Position numbers and translations under genes: made by a program
NCBI RefSeq assembly: GCF_023053635.1
Contig: NC_086173.1
Coordinates: 145,361,197-145,425,196, forward strand
Reading direction: 5' to 3'
DNA from: Elgaria multicarinata webbii
Taxonomy: Eukaryota > Chordata > Lepidosauria > Squamata > Anguidae
Length of the DNA stretch: 64,000 nt
Shown here: piece after piece, positions 58,451-64,000 of the stretch
How positions within the stretch are numbered: position 1 is the stretch's first letter
Layout: each line of letters begins with the position of its first letter
Notes under the pieces: model-generated
Database searches by the model: none
Told to the model about the DNA's origin: nothing
The model's input: only the letters and a program-made list of their open reading frames with translations

Positions 58451-59005
58451 ACGGATGCCTCTTCCTTCCTCCTCTTACGGCGGGACACGCGTGTACTCAA
58501 CCCCCCTATCCCGGCCGCCCCCCTCCCCAAGAGGCTAAAATCGTTTCCTGAAGCCGTGCTTATCAAAATGTTTACCTTCATGCAACTGCTTCCCACCTGG
58601 CTTGTAGTTTGCCAAGGAACCCCGACACATTCCCCAAAGGCTTCCTTTAGGGCACACGCCTAGAAGCGGACTCTAGTCCACGAAAGCTTAGGGCGCCACA
58701 AGACTCTTAGTTGCTCCTATCGCTTCTGCAAGCTGGTGTGACAAAAACCAGTGGCGAAGGAGACAAGCCTGTCTCTGGACTGAATCACTCCAGAATGCAG
58801 CTTGGAGCGGACATGGTAAGATGCTCATCATTACAGAAGGAAGGAAGGAAATACCTGCACATAGAAAATTAGCATCTCTGACATTCTGCTTTGGTTTTAT
58901 GTGCAGGGATTTTGAGGGGCATGGAAGTGCATTCAAAGATGTGAACCCCCACTGCAATCTGAAGTGATACAGTCCAGAAAGAGCTTAAGCTGCAGGAGCT
59001 ATACT
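58451..59005. other. Intergenic, nothing recognised
   Basis: Between gene B's promoter and the repeats before gene C. Short open frames only. Confidence 0.3.
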
Positions 59006-59007
59006 AC

Positions 59008-59130
59008 AGTGACCAGATACAAAAGAGGGCAGGGCTCATATACAAATGACACGTGCTGAAATTCCCTTTTCTATGCAACTGGTAAAGATACAGGAGTCTT
59101 GTCCTCCTTTTCATAGGGTTGCCCTACTCC
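59008..59130. repeat. Foldback repeat copy
   Basis: GTGACCAGATACAAAAGAGG, CACGTGCTGAAATTCCCTTT and ATAGGGTTGCCCTAC in family order. Confidence 0.65.
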
Positions 59131-59159
59131 AAATAATCTGTTAAGAAAGAAATGATGGA

Positions 59160-59430
59160 ATAGCTGCACAATCCTTAGAGCAGCTCTGGGAGTGCGTGGG
59201 TGGGGGTGGATTTCCCCAGCAGCAATACATGATTGTGATCTATTCCTGTTGTTATGCAAAGTATTTGGGGATGGCTTGGTCTTGAATGGGTAATTAAGAC
59301 CCATCAGCTTTCCAAAAGACCTAGAAAAGGCATTCAAAAAACACACAAAGAGAGCTGGACCAACACAGCTGCCTGCATTTTTGGATTCTGGGGTGAGGGT
59401 AGCAATGGGGACTGTCATGATGAGCAACTG
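59160..59430 (+). repeat. Unclassified repeat, partner of 44.0 kb
   Basis: Ordered similarity with 43,920-44,235 (see there). About 270 bp. Confidence 0.5.
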
Positions 59431-59519
59431 CACTTCAGAATCTACCACTCTGTCTGCACAATGTGTTTTGAGCAGTAGCAGAAGCTCTCAGTCAGGAAGT
59501 ATCCTAGCTCTTAAAACGT

Positions 59520-59672
59520 GTTGGCTGGTGAAAGCCCATATACACCAGTTGCTGCAGAATGGGTGGGAGGGTGCTATTGCACCCGTGTCCTGCTTGTGGA
59601 TCCCTGGTTGACGGTTAGATGGCCACTGTGTGAACAGAGTCTGATCTAGCATGGCTCTTCTTATGTTCTTAA
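59520..59672 (+). repeat. LINE-like 3' repeat fragment
   Basis: GAAAGCCCATATACACCAGT, GAGGGTGCTATTGCACCCG, GATGGCCACTGTGTGAACAG and the terminal TCTTCTTATGTTCTTAAG. Confidence 0.75.
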
Positions 59673-60680
59673 GATCTTTTTGCTTTATAATGGCAACCAG
59701 GGATGGGGTGAGAGCAGCGTAGGAAACGTAAAACTGAGACAGCTCTTGCCCAGGTGGATTGAGATCTGCCCCTCTTTTTCACCCAACGCCTGACCCGTTT
59801 CCTTCCCTCCAGTGTTTGAAAGGGTATGATGCTGCCTAATAATAATAATAGGCTAAGGGTGACCATTACATTCTTGGGAGTTGAAAATCCTCATCCTTAA
59901 TCCTAGACATCAGGGGCTGAGATGGAGGCACTCTGCAATATAGTACATTGATGGTGCTATATAAATAAATAATAATAATAATGTATTCAGAGGCACTGTC
60001 TTATTTCCCATTTGACAGGTTGAGCCTTGATACTAGAAATAGGTTCTATAGTCAAGTGTAGGTGAACCCTGTCTGAAACGAGGTTTGTCTGTAGAACTGT
60101 GGTTTCAATTTGATTGTGAGCATTAAAACCGACAGAAAGATGAAATGTTCTGCCCCTCTCCTATTTTCCTTCCTTCTATTTATTCCCAGTTCAGTTTTAC
60201 TGTTTATAACCCTGGGTCATCACAATATAACAAAGAGAGAAAATATTCAATACATCACAAAAGAAAAATGGGAAAATTAGATATAGCTCGAGCAATAATT
60301 TGGAACTCTCCAAATATTTTTTTTCATTCTCCCTCCCCTTCACCTCCCTTTGTGCTACCTTCCTTCCCCTCTCTTGGGGAGATCTAGTTTCTGGGTTCTC
60401 TGTTCTTTTATCGGCAACTGGGAGAAAGGAGATGGAAAGAAAGGATTAAGCTAGGTAGCAGCTATGGAGCTGGCTCTGTATCTCCCCCTCAAAGCCTGTC
60501 TGTCTCTGTCTCTGTCAAAAGTCAGAAATGCTCTGGCTGCTAAAAGGTTAAAGGCTAAACTGAGAAGTGAATGTATTCTGCCAAAGACAAGACATCAAGT
60601 CTCCACTCTGGTCCATCCGGCAAACAGCGCTGTATAAAACAATTTCTCTTGTCTTGCTCCCAAACCTAACACAGACCTGA
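59673..60680. other. Intergenic, mostly unassigned
   Basis: Contains the LINE-end signature GTACATTGATGGTGCTATAT with an ATA tail at 59,943-59,982. Otherwise no gene or repeat recognised. Confidence 0.35.
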
Positions 60681-60683
60681 TCT

Positions 60684-60709
60684 GGTGTGTGTGTGTGTGT
60701 GTGTGTGTA
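60684..60709. repeat. (GT)n microsatellite
   Basis: Thirteen GT units. Confidence 0.95.
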
Positions 60710-60855
60710 GAAGCTTCTGGGATCCTGTCTGCTCAACCCATGAGGAAGGCCCCCCCATGGAAGGTGTCTTGCGCACGGACCCTCAAAAAACTACAGCAGA
60801 CCGATTCTGACTTACCATGACATGTGAATGCGGCCACTGTATATTAGGCAGATTT

Positions 60856-60930
60856 CTCTGAAGAGCATAAAAACAACCAACAATTTAAAAAACACAAATA
60901 CAAAATACAACATAAAAAGCACAATAAATG
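60856..60930 (-). repeat. L2-type LINE 3' UTR fragment
   Basis: AACAACCAACAATTTAAAAA and ACAAATACAAAATACAACAT match 7,850-7,900. Confidence 0.65.
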
Positions 60931-60939
60931 AATATACAA

Positions 60940-60945
60940 TTTATT
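60940..60945 (-). terminator. Candidate poly(A) signal of gene C
   Basis: AATAAA on the minus strand about 80 nt past the stop of gene C. A nearer one at 61,008-61,013 lies only 11 nt from the stop. Confidence 0.4.
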
Positions 60946-61023
60946 AAAGTTTTTCAAACCATTGAGTCATTTACAATACATGCTAGAGGCATTGTTTCAC
61001 GCCTTTGTTTATTAAAAATGGAC

Positions 61024-62006
61024 CTAGATTGACGACAGCTCACCATGTGGGCCATCTCTGCACTTGCCCCCAGAGTAGGCCGTCTGATGTTTCACCAGAC
61101 CTGAGCGCCCAGTGAACCCTTTGCCACAGTGGAAGCACCGATAGGGGTGCTCGCCTGTGTGGGTTCTGGAATGGGAGTTGAGCTTCGCTCGCTGATTAAA
61201 TCTCCTCCCACAATCAGGACAGAAAAAGGGCTTCTCTCCGGTATGAATTCTCTGGTGGGTAGTAAGGGTCGATTTCACTCTGAAGCTCTTGTCGCAGTAC
61301 TGACATTGGTGGGGTTTCTCTCCAGTGTGGATTCTCTGGTGATAAACTAGAGTTGATCGTTCACGGAAGCTTTTGCCGCACTCATAGCATGGATGGGGCC
61401 TGTCGTCTGTGTGAATCTTCTGGTGCTTAACCAGGGCCGATTTGCAAGTGAAGCTTTTCCCACAGTCCCTGCATGCATAACGTGCCCCTCTTCTGGCAGA
61501 GGCAACATGTTGAAGGAAGGCAGAGCTGTTGTTTAAGATGTTCTCAGAGTTGGTGGTGCAGGAGTAGGATTTCCATTTAGTGAAGAACTCTGAGTAGCTG
61601 AAGACGTCTGAACCAAAGTGGACCTGGGTTTCACTTTCAGGCCTCTGACAGGATAATTTCCCCCCGTTTCCCCATATCGGACATGTGACAAATCTTGATA
61701 TACTTTTGCCGGGTTTCCCGGGTGAAGTGGAAGTGTGATCAACCTCTTGCTCACTTTTTGAATAGATTTGGGGATGGTGGTTTCCTTCAAGGCTGCTTCC
61801 AAAATAAACGGACTTGTCTTCCCCCTTCCATGGATGGCTCCCTTGCCACGTCCTTCCCTGTGACAGGTCCCAGTTCTCATTGTCTTCTTCTTTTTCTTCT
61901 GTTTGCTTCATATGCTGAGAAACAATCTCATTCCCTTCTTTTTCAGTATCTTCCTGCCATAAATCCCTTTCTGCCTCTGTGTCCACAACAATGATATCCA
62001 GAATGT
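61024..62006 (-). CDS. Zinc-finger gene C: last exon, 5 C2H2 fingers
   Basis: The exon starts at an acceptor (TTTTGTGTTCTAG|ACATT at 62,007) in phase 1, like genes A and B, and ends at 61,024. An acidic N-terminal region (TEAERDLWQEDTEKEGNE, KQTEEKEEDNENWDL) of roughly 200 residues precedes the array. A remnant finger (YSCTTNSENILNNSSAFLQH) has lost its second Cys and last His. Fingers 1-4 are canonical (CRDCGKSF, CYECGKSF, CQYCDKSF, CPDCGRRF, with IHTGEKP linkers). Finger 5 (CFHCGKGF...HQTAYSGG) has Tyr in place of the last His. The helices (CKSALVK, ERSTLVY, VKSTLTT, QRAKLNS, GRSGLVK) differ from genes A and B, so its target should differ. Family role: DNA-binding repressor. The KRAB exons, if any, lie beyond the window. 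Confidence 0.88.
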
Positions 62007-62159
62007 CTAGAACACAAAATACAATGCTCCAAGAAATGTGCCTGGCTTTGCACATGGCAAATATCACCTGCCGGAGATCCTTCTTCTCTTCCACCCCCAC
62101 CCCCACCGGACCACGACTGTAGTCAGTGGTGCAGCTAAGTAATTGTATACCCTGGCCAT

Positions 62160-62240
62160 CAGCCAGCTGGGCTGGCTAGAAATGCTGGGAGTTGTAGGAC
62201 TTTCTTCTTTCTAAACAGGCATAGGCTTGCACCCCAAATG
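62160..62240. repeat. Half copy of the 31.1-kb hairpin element
   Basis: ATGCTGGGAGTTGTAGGACT, TTCTTTCTAAACAGGCATAG and TTGCACCCC match the loop and right arm at 31,165-31,220. Confidence 0.55.
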
Positions 62241-62504
62241 GTCTTATGACTGCCTCCCATTTAGATGGCCATGTGTATTACTTCAGTTATGAGGAACAGA
62301 GCTAACACTTCTCTTTCCCCTCCAACCATTTCCATTCCATGATTTATTACATTCCTGATACATTAGAACAACCACAACACTATTTGCCAATTCTGATTTT
62401 AAAACACTCACCCATCCTCTGCCCAGGTGCTGTTTCGCATTTAAAACTTGCTTAAATAATAGCATTCCAATGACGACAGCAACAAAATGGAGTTTATTTC
62501 TGCA

Positions 62505-62700
62505 CCTTCTGCTCTCTGGGTGGTCATAGGACCCAGTCTGTGAGGTCGTGGATTTAACTATGCACTGTGTGAAGGACTTCCTTTTATCTGTCCTGAATCT
62601 CCAAATCAGCTTCATGGGATGACCCCCATATTCTAGTATTTTGGGAGAGGGAGAAAAATGTCTCCCTATCCACTTCCACATCATGCATAAATTTGTACAC
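62505..62700 (-). repeat. LINE-like 3' repeat, minus strand
   Basis: GAAGGACTTCCTTTTATCTG, TCAGCTTCATGGGATGA and GAGGGAGAAAAATGTCTCCC are the reverse of the 16.9-kb copy. Confidence 0.7.
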
Positions 62701-62766
62701 CCTTTCTGTCTATATAAATATCTTCCACTTTCCAATTTTAAAAAAACCCACTGCTTGCTATTTTAC

Positions 62767-62812
62767 CTGGATTGCTAAAGGTGGAAGTCGAGGATGTATG
62801 TATGGATCCAGG
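62767..62812 (-). CDS. Zinc-finger gene C: possible 46-nt upstream exon
   Basis: A strong acceptor (CCCATTCTCTTAACAG|CC) and donor (AATCCAG|GTAAAA) bound 46 nt. Read from phase 0 it gives PGSIHTSSTSTFSNP and leaves phase 1, which is what the finger exon requires. No known domain. It may be spurious. Confidence 0.4.
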
Positions 62813-62867
62813 CTGTTAAGAGAATGGGAAAAAGAAAGAGAATGAGTGACAACCCACCCCTGTGCAT

Positions 62868-63670
62868 TTTTTTTTAATAAATTTTTATTTTCTACAATAC
62901 TTAAACATACAGCATTACAATAAAAAGAAAACAACATACTACATAAATGTTGAGTAAATATTGAATACATAATATCATATCTAAATAACATAATCAAACT
63001 TAACATTTAAGTGCACCCCCCACCACGGGATTTCATTCCTGATTCCAAAATCACATACTTTCTTCTGCTGGCGGTTTCCCACTTCCCTTAGAAAACACAA
63101 ATATTAGGAACTGTTTCCAAATTCCTTCAAAATCATTTGTTTTAGCTATACCTCTTCTCCATTTAATATTACAAGTCAATTTATCATTTATAGCTATATC
63201 CCATACTTCTTTATACCATTCTTCAATAGAATATTCCCCTTGAATCTTCCAGTTCCTAGCTACAATCAATCTTGCTGCCGTCAGCAAATTCGTTATTAAT
63301 TCCTTAATTTCTTTTTTATATTTTAAATCTTCAAATAGTGACAGTAATGCAACTTTTGGTGTTCATTATATCTTCATTCCCACAATTTCTTCAATCTCCA
63401 AAAACACCATCTTCCACAATTTTTGTACATATTTGCATTCCCACCACATATGTAAATACGTTCCTTTTTCCCCACATCCTCTCCAACAATTTGCTGAATG
63501 CTGATTATTTATCTTATTTAATCTAACAGGGGTTAGGTACCACCTCCATATAATTTTAAAATAATTCTCTTTTATTCTTACTGACATATTTCTCAACGCT
63601 CTCTGCCTCCATAGTCCCTCCCAACTCTGTTGTCCTATTTGTATATTTAAATCTTTCTCCCAAACCCCTG
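62868..63670 (-). mobile_element. L1-type LINE 3' end
   Basis: The minus strand encodes the L1 ORF2 C-terminus: KENYFKIIWRWYLTPVRLNK, CWRGCGEKGTYLHMWWECKY (with a CxxxC-x7-HxxxxC pattern) and IVARNWKIQGEYSIEEWYKE, with a frame change between about 63,366 and 63,287. The 3' UTR ends in an A-run at 62,868. 5'-truncated. Confidence 0.85.
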
Positions 63671-64000
63671 AAAGACTGTGTTCGCAGCTTGGGGGTGCTT
63701 CTGGATCCGTCGCTCCAAATGACAGCCCAGATAGATGCGACGGCCAGGAGTGCCTACTATCAGCTTCGGCTGATACGCCAGCTGCGCCCCTTCCTAGAGT
63801 TGGAAGACCTAAAGACGGTAGTGCATGCACTGGTAACTTCGAGGCTTGACTTCTGTAATGCGCTCTACATGGGCCTACCTCTGTGCCTAGTCCGGAAACT
63901 TCAATTAGTCCAAAATATCGCAGCCAGGCTGGTCACTGGTACACCTAGGGGTGACCACATTACACCAGTTTTAAAATCTCTTCACTGGCTGCCGATTAGT
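63671..64000 (+). mobile_element. L2-type LINE, continues past window
   Basis: The plus strand reads VRSLGVLLDPSLQMTAQIDA, YYQLRLIRQLRPFLELEDL, LVTSRLDFCNALYMGLPL, LQLVQNIAARLVTGTPRGDH and LHWLPI, an open L2 reverse-transcriptase C-terminal region cut off by the window end. Its orientation is opposite to the other coding L2 copies. Confidence 0.9.

Overview
This is eukaryotic, almost certainly squamate-reptile (lizard-type) nuclear DNA. It carries 5'-truncated CR1 LINEs ending in ATTCTATG repeats, many L2-type LINE tails, an L1 tail, tRNA-headed SINEs of the Sauria-SINE type, dense palindromic DNA-transposon-derived repeats, and KRAB/C2H2 zinc-finger genes with spliced introns. Most of the window is transposon-derived or unassigned. 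The species cannot be told from the sequence alone.

The host genes form a small KRAB zinc-finger cluster. From left to right: (i) a broken C2H2 gene on the minus strand (about 6.0-7.7 kb), interrupted by stop codons and by a CR1 insertion; (ii) an intronless gene on the plus strand (15,482-15,931) for a divergent histone H2B variant, with a CCAAT/ATTTGCAT/TATAA promoter; (iii) zinc-finger gene A on the plus strand, with a CpG-rich candidate promoter near 22 kb, a KRAB-A exon at 29.6 kb and a 14-finger exon at 38.3-39.8 kb; (iv) zinc-finger gene B on the minus strand, with a candidate promoter near 58.2 kb, a KRAB-A exon at 56.7 kb, a KRAB-B-like exon at 53.8 kb and a 16-finger exon at 51.6-49.7 kb; (v) the 3' part of zinc-finger gene C on the minus strand (62.0-61.0 kb), whose upstream exons leave the window on the right. 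All internal junctions of genes A and B, and the entry to gene C's finger exon, are phase 1, so the exons join in frame (522 aa for A, 688 aa for B). Genes A and B are tail to tail and share an unusual finger helix with Trp at position -1 (WSSHLxR), which points to common ancestry.

The repeat landscape is layered and can be read as a relative-age record. A CR1 sits in a SINE (0.1-0.6 kb), a CR1 in a zinc-finger exon (6.5-7.2 kb), a nearly complete CR1 ORF2 in a foldback repeat (17.8-20.8 kb), a SINE in a SINE (24.5-24.9 kb), an L2 in a SINE (29.9-31.1 kb) and a SINE in an L2 (54.4-55.3 kb). Several palindromic or terminal-inverted-repeat elements are well delimited, including a 251-bp hAT-like element with an 8-bp near-perfect target duplication (56,863-57,113) and a roughly 105-bp-arm hairpin just upstream of gene B's finger exon. 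No retrovirus, LTR element, Polinton, CRISPR array, tRNA gene or rRNA gene was recognised.

The most noteworthy item is the intact H2B-variant gene. It keeps the promoter grammar of replication-type H2B genes, has an AATAAA signal instead of a visible histone 3' stem-loop, and ends before the position of the canonical ubiquitinated lysine (K120). KRAB zinc-finger proteins normally repress transposons by recruiting TRIM28/SETDB1, so the mix of intact and transposon-broken zinc-finger genes fits an ongoing host-transposon conflict; that link is inference.
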